Shown here: in pieces, positions 15,387-22,744 of the stretch
Layout: each line of letters starts with the position of its first letter
How positions within the stretch are numbered: the first letter of the stretch is position 1
DNA from: Clostridia bacterium BRH_c25
Lineage (GTDB): Bacteria; Bacillota_A; Clostridia; Lutisporales; Lutisporaceae
DNA length: 28,775 bases
NCBI GenBank assembly: GCA_001515955.1
Contig: LOES01000184.1
Span: 1-28,775, forward strand
Reading direction: 5' to 3'
The notes under the pieces: generated by a model
Database searches by the model: none
Seen by the model: only the letters and a program-made list of their open reading frames with translations
What the model was told of the DNA's origin: nothing
Program-made: the position numbers and the translations under genes

Positions 15387-16283
15387 TTATTCAAATACAG
15401 ACTGTAAAGCTGCCGTATCATAATAGTTGTTCTGCTTAAGAATTTCAAAAAGTATATCCCTGTCGTCAGTCATATTGTTATAGTGATATGCAAGGCATAG
15501 ATTGGAAATTATATGCAAATCGCCGCTGTCATATTCATAAGCCTTCCTGGCGTATTCCAGTCCTTCTGCGGCATTATTCCTTTCAAGCTCTATCTTTGAG
15601 AGGGCTACAAAAGCCTGAGGATGCTCTTTGTTTACGCTGAGTACCTTTCTGCAGGACTCCACTGCCTTTTCGAACTGATCCGTTTCTCTATATACCGCTG
15701 CAAGGTTCAGATATGCGGAATAAAACTCAGGCTGAAGCTCAGTTGTTCTGATATACAGCTTTTCCGCTTCAGCATACCTTCCAATGTCAAAATTGATGTT
15801 TGCCAGATGGAAAATACCCATCACATCGTTCTTATTCATATCAAGGTATGTTTTAAGCTTGACAGCAGTCCTTTCCAATTCTTCCTGCCCATACAGCTTC
15901 AGTACCTCCACCAGATCCTTGCTCTCATAATAAATGGAATCCATCTTACCCACAATTCCATTGACCTGACGACTCAGCTTTCCTGATACTTTCCTTCCTG
16001 CAATACGGTCCAAAAGCTCGCTGCATTCATCTATTCTCTCATTGTAGAAGTAAGAAACCGCGAGTCTCGCAATTATAGAATCAGAATCCGGGAATTGTCT
16101 CAGCACCTGTTCAAACTCCCTTATCGCAGTCGAATGCCTTCCTTCCTGTTGGGCTTTCCGGCCCCTCTCATAGGCTATGGCTGTCTTATATGCAGAGGGG
16201 AATATGAGTATAATGGATATAAGCACCGCTGCTGCAACCGGTAAAAGAATTTTTATCCACAAAGGTACTGGTATCTTTGGCAC
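15387..16283 (-). CDS. Membrane-anchored TPR repeat protein
   Basis: The function is unknown. The protein is about 298 residues with one N-terminal membrane segment (about 8-27, rich in Leu/Ile/Val/Ala). Tetratricopeptide repeats follow: AYERGRKAQQEGRHSTAIREF, then FHLANINFDIGRYAEAEKLY, AYLNLAAVYRETDQFEKAVES and AFVALSKIELERNNAAEGLEY. TPRs are protein-binding scaffolds, so it probably assembles partners at the membrane. Which face the repeats lie on is uncertain; a short basic N-terminus before the anchor suggests the outside. GTG at 16283 has GGTGG 7 bases upstream and is preferred over TTG at 16298. It precedes lepB by 21 bases, so a role near protein export is possible but unproven. Confidence 0.85.
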   Translation of the reverse strand: MPKIPVPLWIKILLPVAAAVLISIILIFPSAYKTAIAYERGRKAQQEGRHSTAIREFEQVLRQFPDSDSIIARLAVSYFYNERIDECSELLDRIAGRKVSGKLSRQVNGIVGKMDSIYYESKDLVEVLKLYGQEELERTAVKLKTYLDMNKNDVMGIFHLANINFDIGRYAEAEKLYIRTTELQPEFYSAYLNLAAVYRETDQFEKAVESCRKVLSVNKEHPQAFVALSKIELERNNAAEGLEYARKAYEYDSGDLHIISNLCLAYHYNNMTDDRDILFEILKQNNYYDTAALQSVFE

Positions 16284-16303
16284 TTGAACACCACCCAAAA
16301 TAA

Positions 16304-16440
16304 AGATGCGAGATACGAGATTCGAGAAAAACTCAGGTATTCCTTATGGATCCAGGTACGGGTAACACGGACCACACGGATGTTGCACGGAGGGATACCC
16401 TGACTTCCACGAAACCTCGGAACCCTAAATCTGACAATAA
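16304..16440. repeat. Dispersed repeat copy between rsgI and the TPR gene
   Basis: The block at 16311-16391 matches 13649-13735 word for word in order: AGATACGAGATTCGAGA, GGTATTCCTTA, GGGTAACACGGA, ACACGGATGTT. It is followed directly by GATACCCTGACTTCC and CCTCGGAACC. At 13649 the ATACCCTGAC part is displaced by about 150 bases, as if this copy lacks an insert. A 63-codon minus-strand frame through here is not supported as a gene. Confidence 0.6.
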
Positions 16441-16481
16441 TTCCTCCTTAATCGTACAACATCCCTTAGTAAATATCAATG

Positions 16482-16506
16482 AAAAAAACAGGGCAATAGC
16501 CCTGTT
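16482..16506 (-). terminator. Intrinsic terminator of sigI-rsgI
   Basis: On the minus strand AACAGGGC (16506-16499) and GCCCTGTT (16494-16487) form a perfect 8-pair stem with a 4-base loop. Seven T follow (16488-16482). The stem begins within the rsgI stop codon. Confidence 0.9.
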
Positions 16507-17779
16507 AGTTACCCTTTTTCCCATTGGAACCCTTGCTGTTCTCGTCCCCGTTCTTATCTTTATTCTTATCTTTATTCTTATCTTTATCCTTATTCTCTAG
16601 ATCCCCTTTACCCTTTTGGTTCTTGTTCTCCTCATCTTCATCATCTTCTTTATCTGCTTCATCGTCATCTTCTTTATCTTCATCTTTCTTATTATCTGTA
16701 GGTTTATTACCCTTTTCATTCTCCCCGGATGTCACGGTACTTCCCTTTTCTTTGTTCTCATTGTTCCCTTTAGTATCCTTGCCTGCTGCTGCAGGCTTTG
16801 AATTATTATCCTTGCTTGCTGCCGCAGCGGGCCTGTCTTTTCCGCTGTCTTTATTGTCCTTTTTATTGTCAGGATTTATTTTTACAGCTTCGCTGCCATC
16901 CTTTTTGTCTTTATCCTTATTATTCAGAAGCTGTTCTTCCTTGTCCTTGTCCTTGTCCTTGTCCTTGTCCTTGTCCTTGTCCTTGTCCTTGTCTTTGTCT
17001 TTGTCCTTGCCCTTGTCCTTTTCTTTTTCCTTATCGTCCTTTTCCGCTGCCATTACAGCCTTTCTTCCTTCTTTTATAAGGTTTACGGCTTCCTTCACAG
17101 TCATATTCCTTACTTCTTCGTCCTTTATTTCCGGATTTACATCTCTCAGCTTGTCTGCAAGTATATCCTTCCCGGGGGACATCTTATTGGATAAGGCTGC
17201 TTTGTAGTTCTCCACGCTTGTTTTTTCAACTGTAACACCATAGTTGTTATTGACCTTGGACAATTCTCCGGAAGCTGCTGCATTTACTGCAACCGCCAGC
17301 TTTTCCTCCTGCTTGGGATCCTTTGCAGAAACCACAACCATAACTTGATTTTCTGTATTTTCGTTTATATATCCCTTTTCAGAAGCACTTTTTATTATTT
17401 CGGAAAGAGCCTTGTCGATATTTTGATTTTTCAAGCTGTCTGTGCCCTTTATCAAGCTGACTGCATCTTCAGTCAGAGGGTCTACCGATATTACCCTTTC
17501 AAACCTGTTGAGGGACAGTGTGATGCTGGGGTTTATATCTACGCTGACATAGCTGTATGGCATATAATATGCATATACTCCCGTTGACAGGAATATGCAC
17601 GCAAGGAAGCAGGCAGCCATTGAAGCCACCCTTTTGTACATCAGATATGTCTTCTGGGGTTTAAGCTCTATTTCATCTCCTATACCAACAGACATCTGTC
17701 TCCGGACTTTTATAAAATCTCCCTTGTCTGTTATTACTATCATCTGCTTTTTATCTATTTCTGCTACTATTGCTTTCAT
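16505..17779 (-). CDS. rsgI: RsgI-type anti-sigma-I factor with a Lys/Asp repeat tail
   Basis: This membrane protein holds SigI inactive until an outside signal arrives. Residues 1-45 form the cytoplasmic RsgI N-terminal domain (MKAIVAEIDKKQMIVITDKG). One membrane segment lies at about 51-71. The extracytoplasmic RsgI domain begins SYVSVDINPSITLSLNRFE (about 76-94), with an Asn-Pro at 83-84 where self-cleavage has been reported in the family. From about residue 247 to the end (424) the chain is almost only K, D, E, N, S and G, including a pure KD run near 259-280. This should be disordered. It has no carbohydrate-binding or hydrolase module as in cellulosomal RsgI proteins, and resembles B. 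subtilis RsgI, whose disordered tail is needed for cell-wall sensing. ATG at 17779 overlaps the sigI stop as ATGA and is preferred over GTG at 17788. Confidence 0.9.
   Translation of the reverse strand: MKAIVAEIDKKQMIVITDKGDFIKVRRQMSVGIGDEIELKPQKTYLMYKRVASMAACFLACIFLSTGVYAYYMPYSYVSVDINPSITLSLNRFERVISVDPLTEDAVSLIKGTDSLKNQNIDKALSEIIKSASEKGYINENTENQVMVVVSAKDPKQEEKLAVAVNAAASGELSKVNNNYGVTVEKTSVENYKAALSNKMSPGKDILADKLRDVNPEIKDEEVRNMTVKEAVNLIKEGRKAVMAAEKDDKEKEKDKGKDKDKDKDKDKDKDKDKDKDKDKEEQLLNNKDKDKKDGSEAVKINPDNKKDNKDSGKDRPAAAASKDNNSKPAAAGKDTKGNNENKEKGSTVTSGENEKGNKPTDNKKDEDKEDDDEADKEDDEDEENKNQKGKGDLENKDKDKNKDKNKDKNGDENSKGSNGKKGN
16941..17018. repeat. Hexanucleotide tandem repeat inside rsgI
   Basis: Thirteen units of TTGTCC (or one-base variants) lie in tandem on the plus strand, the first eight identical. 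On the coding strand they give AAGGAC, that is Lys-Asp. Because the unit is six bases, slippage adds or removes KD pairs without breaking the frame. A second AT-richer KD/NK repeat near 16556-16590 covers the end of the same gene. Confidence 0.9.
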
Positions 17780-18501
17780 TTTCTCCACCCCCAGTCTATG
17801 AACTCCCTTATACAGTAGTAATCTCCTGTTAATATTATCATTGCTGCTACTACATAATTTCGTGACCGCTCTATAGTTTTCCGGGGTAATTTTGTGCCTT
17901 CTTCAATTTCCGATATGGGAAGGTACCGTTTCATTTTTATTCTTTTGACCAGCTCCGGACTGTCTATTATGTACTTGACTATATCAAGGTACGAGCTTTT
18001 GGTACCTGTGTGCTTGGGAGAGCTCTTTGCTACATCATCAAGCTTCAGTCCCCAGGTGCAAAGCTCCTCTTTCAGCTGTACAAGCTCCTGCCTTCTAAGC
18101 TGGTTTACCTCCTCTTGATAATACTTGTTCTGAGCTTCCTCATAAGCCACAACATAATCAAAAACTTCCTCTCCGTCAGCTTCCTCGGTGGAATATTCAC
18201 TTATATATGTAACTGCCTGATGCTTTTTTTCTTTCCTATAGTAATCAATAAGCCTTCTTCGGATAATGTTCTGAGCAAAGCTTAAAAAGTTTCCTTTTTG
18301 CTGGTCATAATGAACTATAGCTTCGTCAAAGGCCATAAGCCCTATACTAAGCTCCTCATCCTGTCCGTAGGAAACATACCTGCCCGTCGCCTTTTCAACG
18401 GCAGCTGCTATAAAGGGCTTATATTCCTCTATGAAAGTATTCTTTTCATCTGCAGTATGCTTGATATGCATTACTCTTTCATTTATGGACTTATAAAACA
18501 T
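17776..18501 (-). CDS. sigI: RNA polymerase sigma factor SigI
   Basis: This alternative sigma factor is controlled by the membrane anti-sigma RsgI. At 241 residues it has about the B. subtilis SigI length (about 250). The sigma-2 region is visible at ELSIGLMAFDEAIVHYDQQKGNFLSFAQNIIRRRLIDYYRKEKK (about 50-93). The SigI-specific C-terminal domain has a helix-turn-helix, YLPISEIEEGTKLPRKTIERSRNYVVAAMII. It overlaps rsgI by ATGA, the usual coupled arrangement. In B. subtilis the SigI regulon concerns cell-wall and heat stress; in cellulolytic clostridia it concerns polysaccharide degradation genes. The plain RsgI tail favours the first. GGGGTG lies just before the ATG at 18501. I did not find a clear SigI-type promoter upstream. 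Confidence 0.93.
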   Translation of the reverse strand: MFYKSINERVMHIKHTADEKNTFIEEYKPFIAAAVEKATGRYVSYGQDEELSIGLMAFDEAIVHYDQQKGNFLSFAQNIIRRRLIDYYRKEKKHQAVTYISEYSTEEADGEEVFDYVVAYEEAQNKYYQEEVNQLRRQELVQLKEELCTWGLKLDDVAKSSPKHTGTKSSYLDIVKYIIDSPELVKRIKMKRYLPISEIEEGTKLPRKTIERSRNYVVAAMIILTGDYYCIREFIDWGWRK

Positions 18502-18693
18502 ATTTCACCCCAAAATTTTCACATTACACCAAAAATTTCTTAATCGCTTGCGAATAGTATAATATAGAATCCCTATCTTAATGTTTTTCGCAAATTGCAT
18601 AATTCAATTATACAATAAGCGGACATGCATTATAAGAGACACAAAATGGTAATCTGGAACTATTTTATATTTTTTTTATGGGAGGAATGGATT
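18502..18693. promoter_or_regulatory. Divergent promoter region between sigI and the YvyF-like gene
   Basis: This AT-rich 192-base gap separates sigI (minus) from the YvyF-like gene (plus). Several -10-like hexamers are present: TATAAT on the minus strand at 18607-18612 and near 18629-18634, and TATAAG on the plus strand at 18631-18636. No good -35 partner is seen at 17 bases. AATGTTTTTCGC (18580-18591) also occurs next to the palindromes at 14389-14400. Boxes cannot be assigned with confidence. Confidence 0.3.
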
Positions 18694-18924
18694 ATGTCAG
18701 TAAAGAATTGTCCTATCTGCGGAAGGATTTTTGAAGATGGCGGAGTAAACGAGGTATGTGCAAGCTGTTTCATTGAGAATGAAAATGAAATCAGAAAGGT
18801 AAAGGATTACCTGTATGAAAATCCCAACAATAGTATCGCTGAAGTCTCGGAAGCTACCGGAATATCCATCCGTAAATTGAAGCGGTTCCTTCAAAACGAG
18901 CGGTTGGTTTCTGTAGAGAAGTAG
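18694..18924 (+). CDS. YvyF-like zinc-ribbon/helix-turn-helix protein
   Basis: The 76-residue protein starts MSVKNCPICGRIFEDGG. It has a zinc ribbon with C6, C9, C22 and C25 (CPIC, CASC). Residues about 35-70 form a helix-turn-helix, VKDYLYENPNNSIAEVSEATGISIRKLKRFLQNERL. This layout matches the YvyF family, found in flagellar operons of Bacillus and as single genes in clostridia. No flagellar genes are near. GGAGG lies 8 bases before ATG 18694; a longer in-frame start at 18625 adds a hydrophobic stretch without a ribosome binding site and is rejected. It is the only plus-strand gene between the left edge and 26160 and is convergent with addA. DNA or RNA binding is likely, but the target is unknown. 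Confidence 0.8.
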   Translation: MSVKNCPICGRIFEDGGVNEVCASCFIENENEIRKVKDYLYENPNNSIAEVSEATGISIRKLKRFLQNERLVSVEK

Positions 18925-18955
18925 CTGCGAGGTTGGGAAAATGCCTTCCCTACTA

Positions 18956-21900
18956 TCAATATCTTAGTATCTCTCCGTTCCAAAACAGGTATATGTATTT
19001 ATCCGCTATCTCTTTGCCGGTTATATGCTCCAGAGCCCGTGCATAATACTCAATCTGGGTCCTGTACTTTTCTTTTATCTGCTCCAATTCTCCCGCAGGT
19101 ACGTAGTCGGTCTTGTAATCGACCAGCACCAGTTTTCCAGCTTCCTCGAAGTAGCAGTCAATAATACCCTGAAGTACTATAGTCTCCTCCCCATGCCCAT
19201 CCTTCGGAAGGCTGCCGAATACTTCAGCACATTCCACTTCCATGGTGAAGGGTACTTCCCTGTATAGCTTTCCGGCATTAGTCATCCTTATACCCAAGGC
19301 TGACTGCATCAGGCTTACTATCTTGCGGACATTCACATTCTGCGCCTGTACCTCTGTCAATAGCTCAGCCATGATCATACCATTCATTTGCTTCCTTACT
19401 CCTGCTTCAGATACATCCCCGCTAAAATCCATATACTGCAGCACAAAGTGCATCAGAGAACCCTTCTCGGCAGCAGTCATTTCTGTCGCTTCCTCCAGGA
19501 ACCTGGGCCTCCTCTTGATGCTTGGAGGAGCTGTCTGCAGATTGTACTCTTCAGCCGCTTCGGTATCAAAGTACCGCTTCAGCTCTGTAACGGTAACCTT
19601 CACCGGCAGCTTCTCATAAGCAGAGTAAGGATATTTCCACTCAAGCCTTTTAATAATCTCATTTTGAGTATCAGCTGCAGCTTCCGCAGAAGCAAGGGCA
19701 ACCTCCCCAACCAACTCCTTCTCATTATGCTCTTCAAAGCTTATATCCCTCAAAACCTCTTCCCTGTCCCAAAGCCTTATATCCCACCGGTCGCCGTCAT
19801 AACCTTCATAAAGGCTTGCCGGCTCTATTTCAAGCTTTTCTGCCAGCGGCTTTGACGGATGTCTCATAAGAGCAGTGCAAATCCAGTCCATAAAGTTTTT
19901 CCCCTTTAATATATCAAACTCAGGTACCTTTTGGGACTTTACTCCACTGCTGCTTCTCCACCTTGCCGCACTTTTCTTCGTATCATTTACCGTTCCGGTT
20001 ATTATAAGCTTCTCTTTTGCTCTTGTAAAGGCAACATACAGTATCCTCATCTCCTCCGACAGGCTCTCAAGCTTTATCTTGTATTTCAAAGCCTGCTTGA
20101 ATATGGTCGGATACCATATCCTTCGCTTGTGGTCTATAAGATCAGGCCCTATGCCCAGATCATGGTGCAGCAGTATGCCCTTTGTGGAATCGGTCAGGTT
20201 GAAGTCCTTCCCTGTACCACAGACGAATACTATTGGAAATTCCAGCCCCTTGCTCTTATGAATACTCATTATTCTGACCACATCATCCTTCTCCCCAAGG
20301 GTTTTGGCACTTCCCATATCCCCCTGGCTGCCTTTCAGCTTGTTGATAAAGTTTACGAAGTTGAAAAGTCCCTTGAAGCTGGATTCCTCATACTGCCTTG
20401 CCTTGTCGAAAAGCAGCCTGAGGTTGGCCTGTCTCTTGACTCCACCGGGCATGGCACCCACAAAGCTGAAATACCCCGTATCATTGTAGAGATACCATAT
20501 AAGCTCATCCGTGGTAAGATACAGGGACTTTTCCCTCCACCTGCCGAGCCTTTTAACAAAATCTGCCGATTTGATCCCCAGCTCACCCTCCATTGCAGCA
20601 GCTTTGCCCATTGCCTCAAAAAAAGTAATCTCCCGGTCGAAGAGCCGTATATCGATAAGCTCTTCCGTATCAAAACCGGCTATGGGAGATCTTAGAACTG
20701 CCAGCATCGGAATATCCTGCAGCGGATTATCTATTATCTGCAGCAGCGACAGTATGGTTGATATCTCGATAGTCCTGAAGTACCCGCTTCCGGTATCGGT
20801 ATATACAGGGATTCCTTGAAGGCTAAGCTCTTCCGTAAACACATCCGCCCAGTTCCTGGTAGTTCTCATAAGTATAACTATGTCGCTGTAGCGTGCAGGC
20901 CTGTACTTCCTGGTATCCTTGTCAACCACCATAAAACCTTGACTGCCTTCCGCTACAAGCTCTTTTATCCTTTTGGCCGCCACTCTGGCTTCACACTGTA
21001 TGGAATCCGGCTTATCCTCCATATCCATATCCAGAGTCAAGTCGGCTTCATCCGTATCATCAGAGCTTTCATCCCCGCCTTCGGTTTCTTCAGCCGATAC
21101 TTCCCTGCTGTCAATTATATGCAGCTCAATTGCACCTCCGAAGCTGTCCGCAGGTAGCTCAGGAGTCTCAAAAATAGCTCCGGCATAAAGAGCTTCATCC
21201 TCCGTATAATCAATATCTCCCAGGCTTTCAGACATTATCTGCCTGAATATGTAGTTTACTCCGTTTATAATGTCCTCTCTGCTTCTGAAATTCTTATTCA
21301 GCAGTATCTTTCTGTACTTGGACTCCGAAGCTCCTGAATAAGTCTTAAGCTTTTTAATAAAAAGCTCCGGCTTTGCCTGTCTGAAGCGGTAAATACTCTG
21401 CTTCACGTCACCTACCATGAATATATCAGGCTCGCCTTCCTCCTCCCTGGAGACCATGCTGAGTATTACCTCCTGGGTAAGGTTGCTGTCCTGGTACTCG
21501 TCAATATATATTTCTTCGAAGCGCTCCCTGAGCCCAAATGCCGCCTGAGTCGGCAAAGTCCTCCCGTCCTCTTCCCGGCTTGTCAGCACCTTAAGGCAGT
21601 AATGCTCCAAATCATTAAAATCAATTACATTCTTCTGCTTCTTCTTTTCCTGATACTTTGCTGAAAATTCCAACACAAGACTTCCGAGGCTGTCCATTAC
21701 AGGATGCAGCTGCCTCAAGTCGGAGGCCAGTTCTCCGGAGTTGGAGCTTACGAGCTCCTTTTTGAGCTTGTTGAGCCTGCCCTTGACATCATCCCTTATA
21801 CCCTTGACTTCCTCCCGGGCTGCAGGGTCAACCTCCTTGCCGCACCTGGGCAGACGGGTGAATTCAAGATTTTTGAACTGTTCATAAAGTGCATCCCAGC

Positions 21901-22744
21901 CATCATCTCCACCACAAGCCTTAAGCATGGCTTTTACTCTCAGGCTGTCCTCCTGCAGAACAGCAGCATAGGGTGTCAAGCCTTCTGTCCTCTCTGCCGC
22001 TGCTTCAGCAGCTTCCAACACACACTGAAGCCCGGTCAGCTCCATCGAAATACTCTTCATCAGGATTTTTGCCCACTTTGTAGCTCCAAAGTCCATTCCG
22101 TCAGCCGCATTGAAGGCTTCTACAGCATCCCGCAGCCAGACTTCAGGCCAAGGATGGCTTTGAACAAAATCATAGATGGTCAAGACCAGATCCATCAGCT
22201 TTTTGTCATCTCTATTGCCTCCATAGCACTCTACCAGGCTCAGAAAAGCTTCTGTGCAGTTCGGCTGCTCGTATTTCGACTCAATAAGCTCCTCCAGTGC
22301 TTCCATCTGAAGCAGCAGGGCTTCTGTATCATCCGCGATTCTGAACCCCGGGTCCAGATCTATTGTATGAAAGTTATTCCTTATGACATCAAGACAGAAG
22401 GAATGTATAGTGGTAATGCTGGCTTTCCCCAAGAGGGCCAGCTGTCTTTGAAGGTTTCTGGTATACTGGCTGTTGTCCTTTTGTGCGTCCTCCAGCACCT
22501 TGCTCAGGGCAGTACCGATTCTTTCCCTCATTTCAGCAGCCGCAGCATTGGTAAAGGTAACTACCAGCAGCCTGTCTATATCCACCGGATTATCCGGATG
22601 AGTAATCTTTCTTATGATTCTTTCAACCAGTACAGCTGTCTTTCCAGCCCCTGCAGCAGCTGCCACAAGCAGATTGCAGCGGTCCTCCGAAATTGCCCTG
22701 GCCTGCTCCTTGGTCCATTTGCCTGCATTATTCTGCAAATCCAT
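18956..22744 (-). CDS. addA: AddA, helicase-nuclease subunit of AddAB
   Basis: AddAB unwinds and trims double-strand breaks for RecA-dependent repair, the Firmicute counterpart of RecBCD. The 1262-residue protein is a UvrD/SF1A helicase with Walker A AAAAGAGKTAVL (about 28-39). It has TFTNAAAAEMRERI (about 63-76), DEYQDSN (415-421), an SF1 motif V-like HKSKGLEFPIVFVCG and motif VI-like YVAFTRAKEKLIITG. The C-terminal RecB-type nuclease motif is VDYKTD (about 1208-1213), with an upstream Asp in GIID. ATG at 22744 or 22750 is the likely start; AAGG lies just upstream in addB. A 44-residue in-frame extension would run deep into addB and is rejected. The gene overlaps addB by 17 bases and has the usual B-A order. 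Confidence 0.96.
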   Translation of the reverse strand: MDLQNNAGKWTKEQARAISEDRCNLLVAAAAGAGKTAVLVERIIRKITHPDNPVDIDRLLVVTFTNAAAAEMRERIGTALSKVLEDAQKDNSQYTRNLQRQLALLGKASITTIHSFCLDVIRNNFHTIDLDPGFRIADDTEALLLQMEALEELIESKYEQPNCTEAFLSLVECYGGNRDDKKLMDLVLTIYDFVQSHPWPEVWLRDAVEAFNAADGMDFGATKWAKILMKSISMELTGLQCVLEAAEAAAERTEGLTPYAAVLQEDSLRVKAMLKACGGDDGWDALYEQFKNLEFTRLPRCGKEVDPAAREEVKGIRDDVKGRLNKLKKELVSSNSGELASDLRQLHPVMDSLGSLVLEFSAKYQEKKKQKNVIDFNDLEHYCLKVLTSREEDGRTLPTQAAFGLRERFEEIYIDEYQDSNLTQEVILSMVSREEEGEPDIFMVGDVKQSIYRFRQAKPELFIKKLKTYSGASESKYRKILLNKNFRSREDIINGVNYIFRQIMSESLGDIDYTEDEALYAGAIFETPELPADSFGGAIELHIIDSREVSAEETEGGDESSDDTDEADLTLDMDMEDKPDSIQCEARVAAKRIKELVAEGSQGFMVVDKDTRKYRPARYSDIVILMRTTRNWADVFTEELSLQGIPVYTDTGSGYFRTIEISTILSLLQIIDNPLQDIPMLAVLRSPIAGFDTEELIDIRLFDREITFFEAMGKAAAMEGELGIKSADFVKRLGRWREKSLYLTTDELIWYLYNDTGYFSFVGAMPGGVKRQANLRLLFDKARQYEESSFKGLFNFVNFINKLKGSQGDMGSAKTLGEKDDVVRIMSIHKSKGLEFPIVFVCGTGKDFNLTDSTKGILLHHDLGIGPDLIDHKRRIWYPTIFKQALKYKIKLESLSEEMRILYVAFTRAKEKLIITGTVNDTKKSAARWRSSSGVKSQKVPEFDILKGKNFMDWICTALMRHPSKPLAEKLEIEPASLYEGYDGDRWDIRLWDREEVLRDISFEEHNEKELVGEVALASAEAAADTQNEIIKRLEWKYPYSAYEKLPVKVTVTELKRYFDTEAAEEYNLQTAPPSIKRRPRFLEEATEMTAAEKGSLMHFVLQYMDFSGDVSEAGVRKQMNGMIMAELLTEVQAQNVNVRKIVSLMQSALGIRMTNAGKLYREVPFTMEVECAEVFGSLPKDGHGEETIVLQGIIDCYFEEAGKLVLVDYKTDYVPAGELEQIKEKYRTQIEYYARALEHITGKEIADKYIYLFWNGEILRY

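Noticed and set aside
16941..17018. Short regular repeat that might suggest a CRISPR
   Set aside because: Units are six bases in direct tandem without spacers and code for Lys-Asp within rsgI.
16524..17207. 227-codon plus-strand frame rich in Leu and Ser
   Set aside because: It is the antisense reading of the rsgI Lys/Asp repeats.
18580..18591. 12-base match AATGTTTTTCGC to 14389-14400 as a shared operator
   Set aside because: A match of this length between AT-rich gaps is expected by chance in 29 kb, and this copy lacks the second half of the palindrome.
18925..18955. Short hairpin GTTGGGAA/TTCCCTAC between the YvyF-like gene and addA as a terminator
   Set aside because: The stem has a mismatch and no T-tract follows on either strand.
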